Shown here: piece by piece, positions 20,422-28,989 of the stretch
How the letters are laid out: each line of letters starts with the position of its first letter
Position numbering within the stretch: position 1 is the first letter of the stretch
Source: Aurantimonas sp965217685
Lineage (GTDB): Bacteria > Pseudomonadota > Alphaproteobacteria > Rhizobiales > Rhizobiaceae
Length of the DNA stretch: 64,000 nucleotides
Direction: 5' to 3'
NCBI GenBank assembly: GCA_965217685.1
Contig: CBDCIZ010000003.1
Location: forward strand, 434,001 to 498,000
Notes under the pieces: generated by a model
The model's input: the letters and a program-made list of their open reading frames with translations, nothing else
Told to the model about the DNA's origin: nothing
Database searches by the model: none
Program-made: the position numbers and the translations under genes

Positions 20422-21015
20422 ATGCCCCGACTGTTCACCGCCCTCGACATCCCCCCGGCGGTTGCCCTTTCCCTGTCCTTCCTGCGCGGCGGATTGCCGT
20501 CGGCACGCTGGATCGAGCCGGAAAACTACCACATCACCCTGCGCTTCATCGGCGACATCGACGCGCGGCTGGCCGACGAGATCGTCGGCGCCCTCGATCG
20601 GATCCACCGCTCGCGCTTCACTTTACAGTTGAAAGGCGTCGGCGCCTTCGGGTCGAAGAAGCCGCACTCGATCTATGCCGGCGTCGAGGCCTCGCCGGCC
20701 CTCGACGAATTGCAGGGCGAGATCGACCGCATTCTGAAGCGCCTCGGCCTGTCGCCGGACCAGCGCAAATTCGTGCCGCATGTGACATTGGCGCGGCTGC
20801 GTCAGCCCAAAATCGACGACGTTGCCCGCTATCTTGCAGGCCGCGGCAATTTTTCGAGTCTGCCTTTTAATGTCGACCGCTTCGGCCTGTTCTCGGCAAG
20901 GGACAGCGTCGGTGGCGGCCCCTACATCCTGGAGGAAGCGTTCGGTCTCTCCGCAAGGCCCGATCGCCACGCTTCACCGGCGCAGGAGTTCCGCGCACGC
21001 TATTCGACCGGTTGA
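20422..21015 (+). CDS. thpR: RNA 2',3'-cyclic phosphodiesterase (2'-5' RNA ligase family)
   Basis: This 197-residue enzyme of the 2H phosphoesterase superfamily opens 2',3'-cyclic phosphates on RNA and can reversibly join 2'-5' linkages. Both catalytic HxTx motifs are present, HITLRF and HVTLARL, in the expected symmetric positions. The N terminus PRLFTALDIPPAVA is typical of the family. The ATG at 20422 has GAGGTG four bases upstream; an in-frame ATG 18 bases earlier is less likely. Confidence 0.9.
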   Translation: MPRLFTALDIPPAVALSLSFLRGGLPSARWIEPENYHITLRFIGDIDARLADEIVGALDRIHRSRFTLQLKGVGAFGSKKPHSIYAGVEASPALDELQGEIDRILKRLGLSPDQRKFVPHVTLARLRQPKIDDVARYLAGRGNFSSLPFNVDRFGLFSARDSVGGGPYILEEAFGLSARPDRHASPAQEFRARYSTG

Positions 21016-21220
21016 ACCGAACGCTCGTTTTTGCCGCAGCCCGTCGCAGCGGCGGTTGTATCGCTCCAGGTGTCGCATTTGCCACCTCCGGCGACACGCC
21101 GGACCGGATACGAATTCCCGTGCCGGCTGCCGAACTCTTCACGGCAGGCCGGAAAGCCACCCTTGAGGATCGGCCGCCCACGCGCCATCTGCGGAGGGGA
21201 CTCAACGGGAGAAACGAAAT

Positions 21221-21622
21221 ATGGCCCTCGACGAAGCCAAGATCGGTGAAATCCTACGCCCGGGCACGCCGTCCGAGCAGGAAGAACAGGCGGAGTTCGT
21301 CCGGTCCTCCTTCTTCACGACCTTGAAGCGGGCGCTGCGCTACATCCCCTTCGGCGAAGACGTCGTCGCCTCCTATTATTGCGCGATCGACCCGAAGACA
21401 CCGCTGGCCAGCCGCGGCATCCTGCTCGCCGCACTCGCCTATTTCGTCCTGCCCTTCGACATCGTGCCGGACTTCATCCTCGGTCTCGGCTTCACCGACG
21501 ACATCGCCGTCCTTTGGGCCGCGTTCCGAACGGTAAGCCAGAACGTCACGCCCGAGCACTATGAAAAGGCGCGCGAGACCCTCGGCGACCTGAAGGCCGA
21601 GCGGAGCAAGGCCGCGACCTGA
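21221..21622 (+). CDS. DUF1232 (YkvA) family membrane protein
   Basis: This 133-residue protein has the DUF1232 core (PLASRGILLAALAYFVLPFD followed by IVPDFILGLGFTDDIAVLWA), which forms a short membrane hairpin with the conserved P-D-x-x-P-D signature. The N-terminal 45 residues are hydrophilic. No biochemical function is established for the family. It has an upstream GGGAGAAACGAA ribosome region. The 500 bases that follow contain no gene. Confidence 0.87.
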   Translation: MALDEAKIGEILRPGTPSEQEEQAEFVRSSFFTTLKRALRYIPFGEDVVASYYCAIDPKTPLASRGILLAALAYFVLPFDIVPDFILGLGFTDDIAVLWAAFRTVSQNVTPEHYEKARETLGDLKAERSKAAT

Positions 21623-21740
21623 GCGCGGCGACCACCCCACTCCTGGAGCGCCTCATTCTCGACCACGCGCGGGTGGCCACCTCGAAGATCATTAGCCGCG
21701 CGCGGGTTTAATCCCGGCCGCACCCGTTCAATGGCCTGGA

Positions 21741-21762
21741 CAAGCGGTTTTTTGGCCGCTTG
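21741..21762. repeat. 7-bp hairpin with T-rich loop
   Basis: CAAGCGG and CCGCTTG flank an 8-base loop that itself contains six T. It lies 119 bases after the DUF1232 stop. The T-run is in the loop, not after the stem, so termination is doubtful. Confidence 0.35.
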
Positions 21763-21955
21763 CGGTGTTTCCGCCAAACTGTCGCCGGATTTCTTCGATT
21801 GGTCGAGCGCCTTGCAATTCATTGACTTTGGAACCCGTTGGGGGTGTTTCGAGCTGCGATGATCCTTCCCGAAGAGCTGGCCGAGGGGCGCCTGTTGCGT
21901 CCATCGCGGTCGGAACGACCGGCCCTCGTTTGCTGTCATTCGAGCGGAAACGTTT

Positions 21956-21982
21956 AAAGCCGAAGCCTCGATTTTCGGCTTT
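21956..21982. repeat. Perfect 9-bp inverted repeat (AAAGCCGAA/TTCGGCTTT)
   Basis: Two 9-base arms enclose a 9-base spacer, followed directly by the TTAA element at 21985. It could be a terminator for DUF1232 transcripts or an operator for the IalB-like gene 140 bases downstream. Confidence 0.45.
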
Positions 21983-21984
21983 CG

Positions 21985-21999
21985 TTAACCACCGGTAAA
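21985..21999. promoter_or_regulatory. CtrA-like element, one mismatch
   Basis: TTAA-N7-TAAA differs by one base from the alphaproteobacterial CtrA consensus TTAA-N7-TTAA. It lies 125 bases upstream of the IalB-like gene. Such matches arise by chance in a GC-rich genome less often than in AT-rich ones, but one mismatch keeps this tentative. Confidence 0.25.
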
Positions 22000-22123
22000 C
22001 CGGCATGGCGATAGTGTGGGACTTGATCGCAATCGGCGTTTTAGCCGGCCTCGGCTCGGCCGCGGGTTTTCAAAAGAACGACGCAGCGAAGTTTCATTCC
22101 AAAGACCGAACGAGCGGGAAACC

Positions 22124-22630
22124 ATGAACCTCAAGAACGTCCTGACGGCCGCAGCGGCCATACTGATCTTCTCGAGCGCCGCAGGTGCAGCCCAGACGCC
22201 GACTCGAATGAACCAGTACAATGCCTGGGGCACCTACTCCTACGGCGCCTCCAAGGGCAAAGTATGCTATGTCCTGTCGACACCGACCAAGATGCTGCCG
22301 CCCAGCGTCGACCATGGCGACATTTTCTTCCTGATCTCCCAGAAACCGGGCCAGGGCGTCTCCTACGAGCCGCAGGTGGTGATGGGTTACGAGATGAAGG
22401 AAGGTTCGACCGTCAATGTCGACATCGACGGCAAGGACTACAAGATGTTCGTCAAGGGCGAGTCCGCCTGGATGCAGAACGCCGCCGAAGAGCCGCAGCT
22501 GGTCACGAGCCTCAAGGCCGGTAAGTCGATGACCGTCGATGCGGTCTCGGCGCGTGGCACCAAGACGAGCTACACCTATTCGCTGTCGGGCGTTACCGCG
22601 GCTCTGAATTCGATCAACTCCTGCAAGTGA
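22124..22630 (+). CDS. Invasion-associated locus B (IalB) family exported protein
   Basis: This is a 168-residue secreted protein of the IalB family, named from Bartonella but widespread in free-living rhizobia. A signal peptide (KNVLTAAAAILIFSSAAGAA) precedes the mature domain. KVCYVLSTPTKMLPPSVDHG and GDIFFLISQKP are family motifs, and the cysteine near residue 47 and the C-terminal SINSCK suggest a disulfide. The ATG at 22124 is preceded by a GCGGGAA ribosome region; an upstream GTG at 22016 would bury the signal peptide. A general envelope-stress role is plausible; involvement in invasion should not be assumed. Confidence 0.85.
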   Translation: MNLKNVLTAAAAILIFSSAAGAAQTPTRMNQYNAWGTYSYGASKGKVCYVLSTPTKMLPPSVDHGDIFFLISQKPGQGVSYEPQVVMGYEMKEGSTVNVDIDGKDYKMFVKGESAWMQNAAEEPQLVTSLKAGKSMTVDAVSARGTKTSYTYSLSGVTAALNSINSCK

Positions 22631-22685
22631 TGCCGGGCGTCTGATCGCTGCAGCACACAGCCGGGCAAACCGATCGACGATAACG

Positions 22686-22715
22686 CGCCGGGGCCTCGTC
22701 CCGGCGTTCGTCGTT
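22686..22715 (+). terminator. Likely terminator after the IalB-like gene
   Basis: A perfect 7-bp GC stem (CGCCGGG/CCCGGCG) with a 7-base loop lies 55 bases after the stop. A moderately T-rich tail follows. Confidence 0.55.
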
Positions 22716-22839
22716 TCGCGGCCCGTTTCGGCGACAAACCTTGCAAAAAGCCGGCCGAGCCGTCATGTGTCGGTTTCGTTTTCGAATGCAGACCGAGCTT
22801 TAAAAGCCGCGCCGGCGACCGCCGATGCAAGGACCGCCC

Positions 22840-24093
22840 ATGGCCATCACCCTCGATCTTTCGAGCGCCAAGCCGAACCCGATGCCGGCCCCGATGCCGG
22901 CCCTGGTCGCGATGCCGAATTTCGACGACGAAAAGCCGTCGCTCATCGGGCTTGGCCGCGAAGCTCTGGCCGAGGCGCTCGGCGCCTTGGACGTGCCGGA
23001 GAAGCAGCGCAAGATGCGCGTCGCGCAGCTCTGGCACTGGCTTTATGTGCGTGGCGTCGCCGACTTCAACGAGATGGTGAACATCTCCAGGGAGCTGCGC
23101 CAGAAGCTGGGCGATGCCTATACGATCGCCCGGCCGGAAGTGGTCGAGGAGCAGATCTCCGTCGACGGCACCCGCAAATGGCTGTTCCGCTTTTCGCCGA
23201 AGGGCGCTGGGCGCCCGGTCGAAATCGAAACCGTCTACATCCCCGAGGAGGGCCGCGGCACGCTTTGCGTTTCGTCGCAAGTCGGCTGCACCCTCACCTG
23301 CACCTTCTGCCACACCGGCACCCAGCGGCTGGTGCGCAACCTGACGCCGGACGAGATCGTCGGCCAGATCATGCTCGCCCGCGACCGGCTCGGCGACTTT
23401 CCCGAGCGCGACACGCCGGCCGGCGCGATCGTGCCGTCGGAAGGCCGCCTCGTCACCAATGTGGTGATGATGGGCATGGGCGAGCCGCTCTACAATTACG
23501 ACAACGTCAGGCAGGCGCTGGCCGTTGCCACCGACGGCGAAGGCCTTTCCCTGTCGCGCCGCCGAGTGACGCTGTCGACCTCCGGCGTCGTGCCGATGAT
23601 CAAACCGACCGGCGACGAGATGGGCGTGATGCTGGCGATCTCGCTGCATGCGGTGCGCGACGAACTGCGCGACGAGCTGGTACCGATCAACAGGAAATAT
23701 CCGCTGGCCCAGCTGATCGAGGCCTGCCGCAACTATCCGGGCCTTTCCAACGCCCGCCGGATTACCTTCGAATACGTCATGCTGAAGGGCGTCAACGATT
23801 CTCTCGACGACGCGCGCGCGCTGGTCCAGCTCCTCAAGGGCATTCCGGCGAAGATCAATCTGATCCCGTTCAATCCCTGGCCGGGCAGCGTCTATGAATG
23901 CTCCGACTGGGACCAGATCGAGCGCTTCGCCGACCTCGTCAATCAGGCCGGCTACGCCTCGCCCATCCGCACCCCGCGCGGCCGCGACATCTTCGCGGCC
24001 TGCGGCCAGCTGAAGTCGGAATCGGAGCGCATGAAGAAGGTCGATCGCCTCGAAATAGAAAAGAGCCGTGCCCGCGAACTTGCCACCGGTTAA
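22840..24093 (+). CDS. rlmN: Dual-specificity RNA methyltransferase RlmN
   Basis: RlmN methylates C2 of A2503 in 23S rRNA and A37 of some tRNAs. The 417-residue product has the radical-SAM motif CTLTCTFC (C150, C154, C157). It also has the RlmN helical start (KMRVAQLWHWLYVRGV), MMGMGEPLYNYDNV, STSGVVPMI and the C-terminal catalytic cysteine in FAACGQL. The ATG at 22840 is favoured by AAGGA six bases upstream. It is slightly longer than E. coli RlmN owing to an N-terminal proline/methionine-rich segment. Confidence 0.95.
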   Translation: MAITLDLSSAKPNPMPAPMPALVAMPNFDDEKPSLIGLGREALAEALGALDVPEKQRKMRVAQLWHWLYVRGVADFNEMVNISRELRQKLGDAYTIARPEVVEEQISVDGTRKWLFRFSPKGAGRPVEIETVYIPEEGRGTLCVSSQVGCTLTCTFCHTGTQRLVRNLTPDEIVGQIMLARDRLGDFPERDTPAGAIVPSEGRLVTNVVMMGMGEPLYNYDNVRQALAVATDGEGLSLSRRRVTLSTSGVVPMIKPTGDEMGVMLAISLHAVRDELRDELVPINRKYPLAQLIEACRNYPGLSNARRITFEYVMLKGVNDSLDDARALVQLLKGIPAKINLIPFNPWPGSVYECSDWDQIERFADLVNQAGYASPIRTPRGRDIFAACGQLKSESERMKKVDRLEIEKSRARELATG

Positions 24094-24303
24094 GCCAGGG
24101 CAGGCCTTTTACGCGGGGCTTACGATACGCCGGGCAGCAGGGTGTCGGGTGGCGGGGCGGCGGGCACGGATCGTCCAGCGACCTATATGAATCGCGCATT
24201 CGGACTCCATCCTTGCCGGGATCCCGCTCCAGACGGCGCGATCGGACAGCAACCCAACGCCGCTCGTGAGCCCCACCATCGTTCGAAAGTCGCCTCGCCG
24301 TCC

Positions 24304-24783
24304 ATGCTCACCGTCCTGCGCTTTCTCTTCGTGATCCCGATCGCCTTCGTCGCTTCCTGCCTCACCAGCGCGTTTGCAATGCTGTGGCCGTTCCTGGACT
24401 TTCTGGGTAGGATTCAGGTCGCCGACCCGGTCTATCTCTTCCAGCTGATCATCGTGTTTCTCGAACAGGCCGGCCAGATCGGCTCGGTGACGCTCTTTCC
24501 CTGGGCTCTGTTCATGGTGCTCACCGAGGCGCTGGCGCTTCGCTCGATCCTGCTACATCTGGCCGCCGGCATCTGCGGCGGCGTGGCGATCGTGATCCTC
24601 GCCTATGGCCAGACCGGCGCCCATGCGAGCGTCCAGACGGCGATCGTCGTTGCCTCGATCGTCTTCGCCCTGATCTACTGGATCGTCGCCGGCCGCGCAG
24701 CCGGTAGTTGGCGGCAGGGTAAAGGCTGGAAGAAACCCGTGCCGCCGCCGCTTCCCGCCGCGACTGAATCACCGGCCGACTGA
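24304..24783 (+). CDS. Conserved small inner-membrane protein of unknown function
   Basis: I do not recognise a named family. The 159 residues begin LTVLRFLFVIPIAFVASCLT and contain four hydrophobic segments (about residues 1-22, 40-58, 65-95 and 100-122). The C-terminal tail is basic and proline-rich, with GSWRQGKGWKKPVPPPLP. The start at 24304 is chosen because the segment upstream in the open frame is not protein-like; no strong ribosome site is visible. It is 15 bases upstream of the BrnA-like gene on the same strand. Confidence 0.6.
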   Translation: MLTVLRFLFVIPIAFVASCLTSAFAMLWPFLDFLGRIQVADPVYLFQLIIVFLEQAGQIGSVTLFPWALFMVLTEALALRSILLHLAAGICGGVAIVILAYGQTGAHASVQTAIVVASIVFALIYWIVAGRAAGSWRQGKGWKKPVPPPLPAATESPAD

Positions 24784-24798
24784 AAAAAGGACAAACCG

Positions 24799-25020
24799 AT
24801 GGCAAGACGCCCCACCGATCCGCGCGAGGCCGCCGAGGCGATCTTCAAGCCCGCCGTCCCGTCCGCCGAGCGCCTCAAGGACGCGCGTCCGGCCGTGCCG
24901 CACGCCAGGGAAATGGTATCGCTCCGCCTCGACCGGGACGTGCTCGACCATTTCCAGGAGGATGGGCCCGGCTGGCAGGACCGGATCAACGATGTGCTGC
25001 GCAAGGCCGCTGGCCTCTAG
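24799..25020 (+). CDS. BrnA-type antitoxin-like ribbon-helix-helix protein without a partner
   Basis: The 73-residue product ends with the BrnA/DUF4415 pattern: EMVSLRLDRDVLDHFQEDGP followed by GWQDRINDVLRKAAGL. This is the DNA-binding ribbon-helix-helix segment of BrnA antitoxins. AAAGGA precedes the ATG. No BrnT-like toxin frame exists on either side: upstream is a membrane protein and downstream DUF2218. It is therefore an orphan, possibly a regulator co-opted by the chromosome. Confidence 0.72.
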   Translation: MARRPTDPREAAEAIFKPAVPSAERLKDARPAVPHAREMVSLRLDRDVLDHFQEDGPGWQDRINDVLRKAAGL

Positions 25021-25185
25021 CGCGCGGGTCCGATCACGGCGCAGCTGCTGGCCGATCGGCTCGGCGATCCCATCTTCGCCGCAGCTTCCGCAAGGACGCA
25101 GCGCTGGCGCAGCGCCATCGCGACCATCGGCAACAAAGCCGGATCATCGGCAACGGGGCGTGACATAAACCCGAGGAGAACAACC

Positions 25186-25476
25186 ATGACGATGTCTCAG
25201 ACAAGCGTGCCGACGGCCTATGCCAGCCGCTATCTCCAGCAGCTCTGCAAGCACTGGAGCCACAAATTCGAGACGGCGTTCGACGCCAAGGCCGGCACGA
25301 TCCACTTCGATTCCGATCGTGCGGTCGCCCTCGTCGCGGACGACGCGACGCTCAAGATGAAGCTGACGACGCCTGACGCCGAAACCAATATGCGCATGCA
25401 GACCGTCGTCGCCGAGCACCTGAAACGCTTCGCCTTCCGCGAAGACCTCGTCGTCGACTGGACGAACAAGGCTTGA
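25186..25476 (+). CDS. DUF2218 family protein
   Basis: This 96-residue protein belongs to DUF2218, a family of small cytoplasmic proteins of unknown function often found near siderophore or metal-related genes. Visible features are AYASRYLQQLCKHWSHKFET, a short central FDSDRAVALVAD strand, and the C-terminal VVAEHLKRFAFREDLVVDW helix. A GAGGAGAA ribosome site lies upstream of the ATG at 25186. No siderophore genes are present here. Confidence 0.85.
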   Translation: MTMSQTSVPTAYASRYLQQLCKHWSHKFETAFDAKAGTIHFDSDRAVALVADDATLKMKLTTPDAETNMRMQTVVAEHLKRFAFREDLVVDWTNKA

Positions 25477-25600
25477 CACCAGAACCGGAGCGGGAGACCG
25501 GGCCACGATCCAGCGGTGCCTTGGCACAAAAGCGCAAGCGAGCCGCTTTCACCTCTGCGCATTCCCGCACGAGTACGAACGTCGGCAGGAACAGGATCAG

Positions 25601-26260
25601 ATGATCACCATCCATCACCTCAACAATTCCCGCTCCCAGCGAGTTTTGTGGCTGCTCGAAGAGCTTGGCGTCGAATACGACGTCAAGCGCTACCAGCGCA
25701 CCAAGACGCTGCAGGCGCCCGACGAAATGAAGAAGGTCCACCCGCTGGGCAAATCGCCGATCCTCACCGACAGTGATACGACCATCGCCGAAACCGGCTC
25801 GATCATCGAATACATCCTGGCCAGGCATGGTGAGGGCCGCCTCATGCCGCCTGAGGGCTCCGGCGATTACTGGCAGGCCCGGCACTTCCTGCACTATGCC
25901 GAAGGCTCGGCGATGCCGCCACTGTTCCTGATGCTGATCTTGTCGATGATCCCCGAGCGCGCGCCCTTCTTCGCCAGGCCGATCCTCAAGGCCTCGATGG
26001 AAAAGGTCGACGATATGCTGGTGAAGCCGCAGATCCAGCTTCATATGGACCATTGGGAGAACGCGCTCGGCGCAACCGGCTGGTTCGCCGGGCCGGACAT
26101 GTCGGTCGCCGACGTGATGATGAGCTTTCCCGTCGAGGCCGCCGCGACCCGCGTCGGCTACGAGGAGCGCCCCAGGCTGCGCGATTTCCTGCAACGCATC
26201 CACGAGCGGCCGGCCTACAAACGCGGCCTCAAGCGCGGCGGGCCCTACGCCTACGCCTGA
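25601..26260 (+). CDS. Glutathione S-transferase
   Basis: This 219-residue cytosolic GST has an N-terminal thioredoxin-like domain (MITIHHLNNSRSQRVLWLLE) in which Ser/Arg after the first loop would contact glutathione. The GSH-binding HPLGKSPILTDSD and ETGSIIEYIL motifs follow. The C-terminal all-helical domain is atypical in the middle but ends with FAGPDMSVADVMM and RPAYKRGLKRGG. The substrate is unknown. It is convergent with the minus-strand EamA-type gene, 18 bases apart. Confidence 0.9.
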   Translation: MITIHHLNNSRSQRVLWLLEELGVEYDVKRYQRTKTLQAPDEMKKVHPLGKSPILTDSDTTIAETGSIIEYILARHGEGRLMPPEGSGDYWQARHFLHYAEGSAMPPLFLMLILSMIPERAPFFARPILKASMEKVDDMLVKPQIQLHMDHWENALGATGWFAGPDMSVADVMMSFPVEAAATRVGYEERPRLRDFLQRIHERPAYKRGLKRGGPYAYA

Positions 26261-26278
26261 TCTTCGACCCGGAGGCGC

Positions 26279-26731
26279 TCAGCGCCAGGCAACGAGGATC
26301 GCGCCGCAGAAGATCAGGCCGACGCCGAGCCAGTTGGCGGTCGTCAGCTTCTCGCCGAGAATCGCCGCGCCGAAGATCGCCACCATCACCACCGACAATT
26401 TGTCGATGGGCGCCACCGCCGAGGCCGGCCCGAGCTTCAGCGCGCGGAAATAGCAAAGCCACGACGCCCCGGTCGCAAGACCGGAGAGAACGAGGAAGAC
26501 GAGGCTGCGGTGGGAGAGCGTACCCGGCGCCTGCCACTGGCCGCTCGCGGCGACGATCCCCGCCGACAGCACGACCACCACGCAGGTGCGCACCAGTGTC
26601 GCCATGTCGGAATTGATGCCCTCGACGCCGATCTTGGCGAGGATCGCCGTCGCCGCCGCGAACACGGCCGCGAGCAGCGCCCAGAGCTGCCAGCTTCCCA
26701 ATATGCCAAGCGGTGTCGAGGATGTCGCCAT
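26279..26731 (-). CDS. Half-size EamA-type (DMT) membrane protein
   Basis: The 150-residue product has five hydrophobic segments and a single EamA repeat. It starts WQLWALLAAVFAAATAILAK and ends IFGAAILGEKLTTANWLGVG with LIFCGAILVAWR. Small-size DMT proteins of this kind generally work as dimers to export metabolites; the substrate is unknown. It lies 17 bases downstream of the LysE gene on the same strand, so the two are likely one transcript of small-molecule exporters. Confidence 0.82.
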   Translation of the reverse strand: MATSSTPLGILGSWQLWALLAAVFAAATAILAKIGVEGINSDMATLVRTCVVVVLSAGIVAASGQWQAPGTLSHRSLVFLVLSGLATGASWLCYFRALKLGPASAVAPIDKLSVVMVAIFGAAILGEKLTTANWLGVGLIFCGAILVAWR

Positions 26732-26748
26732 GGCCGGACCGTCGCGCG

Positions 26749-27393
26749 TCAGCGCCCCTGCGTCAAAAGGATTTTGACGGCGAAGGCCGAGAACACGCTG
26801 GCGAAGAGGTAATCCAGCCCCCGCATCAGCTTCGGCCGGGATTTCAGCGTCAGTGCGAACTTGTCGGCGGCTAAAATCATCGCCGCCGAGAAGGGTACGG
26901 CAAGCGCGATGAAGAACAGGCCGAGAAAGAACAGTTTGCCGGTTGGATTGGGATCGTGTGCCGTGAGGAATTGCGGCAGGAAGGTCACGAAAAACAGGAT
27001 GATCTTCGGGTTGAGGAGGTTAATCCCGAGGCCCGTCAACCAGTTCGACGCCAGCGAATGGCTCTTCGCGCTTCTGACCGCATCGAGCTTGAAGGTCGAG
27101 CCGGTGCGGATCGCGTTCACCGCCAGAAACACCAGATAGGCCGCACCGACGATCTTCAGCACGAGAAACGCCCGCGGCGACGCCGCGATCAGCGCCGAGA
27201 TGCCGAAGGCGGCGAGACAGGTGTGGATGACGACACCGCTCGCTGCACCCAGCATCGCGGCGAAACCGGCGGCCCGTCCCTGGGCGAGCGTGCGGCCGAT
27301 GAACAGCGTCATGTCCGGCCCCGGCGTAATCGTCAGGACCAATGCAGCGGCGATGAAGGCTAAGAACGTCGGCAGATCGGGGAGAAAGGTCAT
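26749..27393 (-). CDS. LysE family amino-acid exporter (RhtB-like)
   Basis: This 214-residue protein of the LysE/RhtB superfamily has six predicted membrane segments. The N-terminal signature TITPGPDMTLFIGRTLAQGR (the PGP motif) and GLGINLLNPKIILFFVTFLP are diagnostic. These proteins export amino acids or homoserine-lactone-like compounds; specificity cannot be inferred. It is divergent from argG and upstream of the EamA-type gene. Confidence 0.9.
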   Translation of the reverse strand: MTFLPDLPTFLAFIAAALVLTITPGPDMTLFIGRTLAQGRAAGFAAMLGAASGVVIHTCLAAFGISALIAASPRAFLVLKIVGAAYLVFLAVNAIRTGSTFKLDAVRSAKSHSLASNWLTGLGINLLNPKIILFFVTFLPQFLTAHDPNPTGKLFFLGLFFIALAVPFSAAMILAADKFALTLKSRPKLMRGLDYLFASVFSAFAVKILLTQGR

Positions 27394-27458
27394 CGCGATG
27401 GTCTTTGTGCTCGTGTGCCGCCCGCGCTTTACGCCTCATTTGCATCTGCCGCCACACG

Positions 27459-27474
27459 AATCCGATCACGGATT
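27459..27474. promoter_or_regulatory. 6-bp inverted repeat in the lysE-argG divergent region
   Basis: AATCCG and CGGATT flank ATCA, about 45 bases upstream of the proposed argG -10 element. A repressor site for argG or the divergent exporter is possible but not matched to a known regulator. Confidence 0.3.
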
Positions 27475-27497
27475 TGCGGATCGATCGCGTCGGCCGG

Positions 27498-27525
27498 TTC
27501 CTTTCGCGCACGGGATTGCTATAGA
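27498..27525 (+). promoter_or_regulatory. Possible extended -10 promoter of argG
   Basis: TGCTATAGA (-10 TATAGA at 27520-27525 with an upstream TG) lies 38 bases before the argG start. The -35 candidate TTCCTT 16 bases upstream is weak, so recognition would rest on the extended -10. Confidence 0.4.
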
Positions 27526-27563
27526 GCCCACGAACCGAACGAACGCTTGGAAAGAAACCCGCC

Positions 27564-28781
27564 ATGGCCACCACCCGCGACATCAAAAAGGTCGTCCTCG
27601 CCTATTCCGGCGGGCTCGACACCTCGATCATCCTGAAATGGCTGCAGACCGAATACGGCGCCGAGGTCGTCACCTTCACTGCCGATCTCGGCCAGGGCGA
27701 GGAGCTGGAGCCGGCGCGGCGCAAGGCCGAGCAGATGGGCATCAAGGAAATCTACATCGAGGATGTGCGCGAAGAGTTCTGCCGCGACTTCGTCTTCCCG
27801 ATGTTCCGCGCCAACGCCGTCTACGAAGGCACCTACCTGCTGGGCACATCGATCGCCCGGCCGCTGATCTCCAAGCGCCTCGTCGAGATCGCACGCGAGA
27901 CCGGCGCCGACGCCATCGCCCATGGCGCGACCGGCAAGGGCAACGATCAGGTTCGCTTCGAGCTCTCGGCCTATGCGCTGAACCCCGACATCAAGATCAT
28001 CGCCCCCTGGCGCGACTGGACCTTCAAGTCCCGCACCGACCTGATCGATTTCGCCGAGAAGAACCAGATCACCGTCACCAAGGACAAAAAGGGCGAGGCG
28101 CCCTTCTCGGTCGATGCGAACCTCCTGCACTCCTCCTCCGAGGGCAAGGTGCTGGAGGACCCGGCCGAGGCGCCGCCGCCCTACGTCTTCATGCGCACCG
28201 TCAGCCCCGAAGACGCGCCGGACAAGGCCACGACCATCACCATCGGCTTCAAATCCGGCGACCCGGTCTCGATCGATGGCAAGGGGATGAAGCCGCACGC
28301 GCTTCTGGCCGCCCTCAACGATCTCGGCCGCGACAACGGCATCGGCCGGCTCGATCTGGTCGAAAACCGCTTCGTCGGCATGAAGTCCCGCGGCATCTAC
28401 GAGACGCCTGGTGGCACGATCCTTCTGACCGCCCATCGTGCGATCGAATCGATCACCCTCGACCGGGGCGCCATGCACCTCAAGGACGAGCTGATGCCAA
28501 GCTATGCCGAGCTGATCTACAATGGCTTCTGGTTCTCGCCCGAACGCGAAATGCTGCAGGCCGCCATCGACCACAGCCAGCGCCATGTCGAGGGCGCCGT
28601 GCGACTCAAGCTCTACAAGGGCAACGTCATCGTCGAGGGCCGCGAGAGCGCGAAATCGCTCTATTCCGACGCCCTCGTCACATTCGAGGACGACCACGGC
28701 GCCTACGACCAGAAGGACGCGGCGGGGTTCATCAAGCTAAATGCGCTGCGCTTGCGGACGCTGGCGAAGCGGGGTCGGTGA
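27564..28781 (+). CDS. argG: Argininosuccinate synthase
   Basis: ArgG joins citrulline and aspartate with ATP to form argininosuccinate, the penultimate step of arginine biosynthesis. The 405-residue length fits the type I enzyme. The PP-loop AYSGGLDTS is at residues 13-21, followed by MFRANAVYEGTYLLGTSIAR, GATGKGNDQVRFE and the C-terminal GRESAKSLYSDALVTFEDD. It is transcribed alone, divergent from the lysE-type gene. Confidence 0.97.
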   Translation: MATTRDIKKVVLAYSGGLDTSIILKWLQTEYGAEVVTFTADLGQGEELEPARRKAEQMGIKEIYIEDVREEFCRDFVFPMFRANAVYEGTYLLGTSIARPLISKRLVEIARETGADAIAHGATGKGNDQVRFELSAYALNPDIKIIAPWRDWTFKSRTDLIDFAEKNQITVTKDKKGEAPFSVDANLLHSSSEGKVLEDPAEAPPPYVFMRTVSPEDAPDKATTITIGFKSGDPVSIDGKGMKPHALLAALNDLGRDNGIGRLDLVENRFVGMKSRGIYETPGGTILLTAHRAIESITLDRGAMHLKDELMPSYAELIYNGFWFSPEREMLQAAIDHSQRHVEGAVRLKLYKGNVIVEGRESAKSLYSDALVTFEDDHGAYDQKDAAGFIKLNALRLRTLAKRGR

Positions 28782-28930
28782 GCGGTCTTGCAGGTCGCGA
28801 TAAACCAAATTTCGTTGGTTATGCTGAAGTAAGCAAGCCGCGTGACGGCCTCAGTCTAGCGGCTTTCACTTGTCGGCTCGCGGCCACTCGGACGACAAAC
28901 CACACCGGACGGCGCTAAGATTCCTAAGAC

Positions 28931-28957
28931 TAAAAAGGAGCCCGGCGAGCCGGACCC
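28931..28957 (-). terminator. Rho-independent terminator of the PQQ-dehydrogenase operon
   Basis: On the minus strand an 8-bp stem with two G-U pairs around CTCG is followed by TTTTTA. It lies 33 bases beyond the dehydrogenase stop. Confidence 0.7.
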
Positions 28958-28989
28958 CGTTTCGTGGTTTCGGAGAACATTCTCAATGC

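Larger units (their letters stand above)
21623..22123. other. 500-base intergenic region before the IalB-like gene
   Basis: No supportable gene lies here; open frames in it lack family similarity and coding bias. It contains two hairpins (21741-21762 and 21956-21982) and a TTAA-N7-TAAA element at 21985-21999. The promoter of the downstream exported protein is expected near its right end. Confidence 0.5.
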
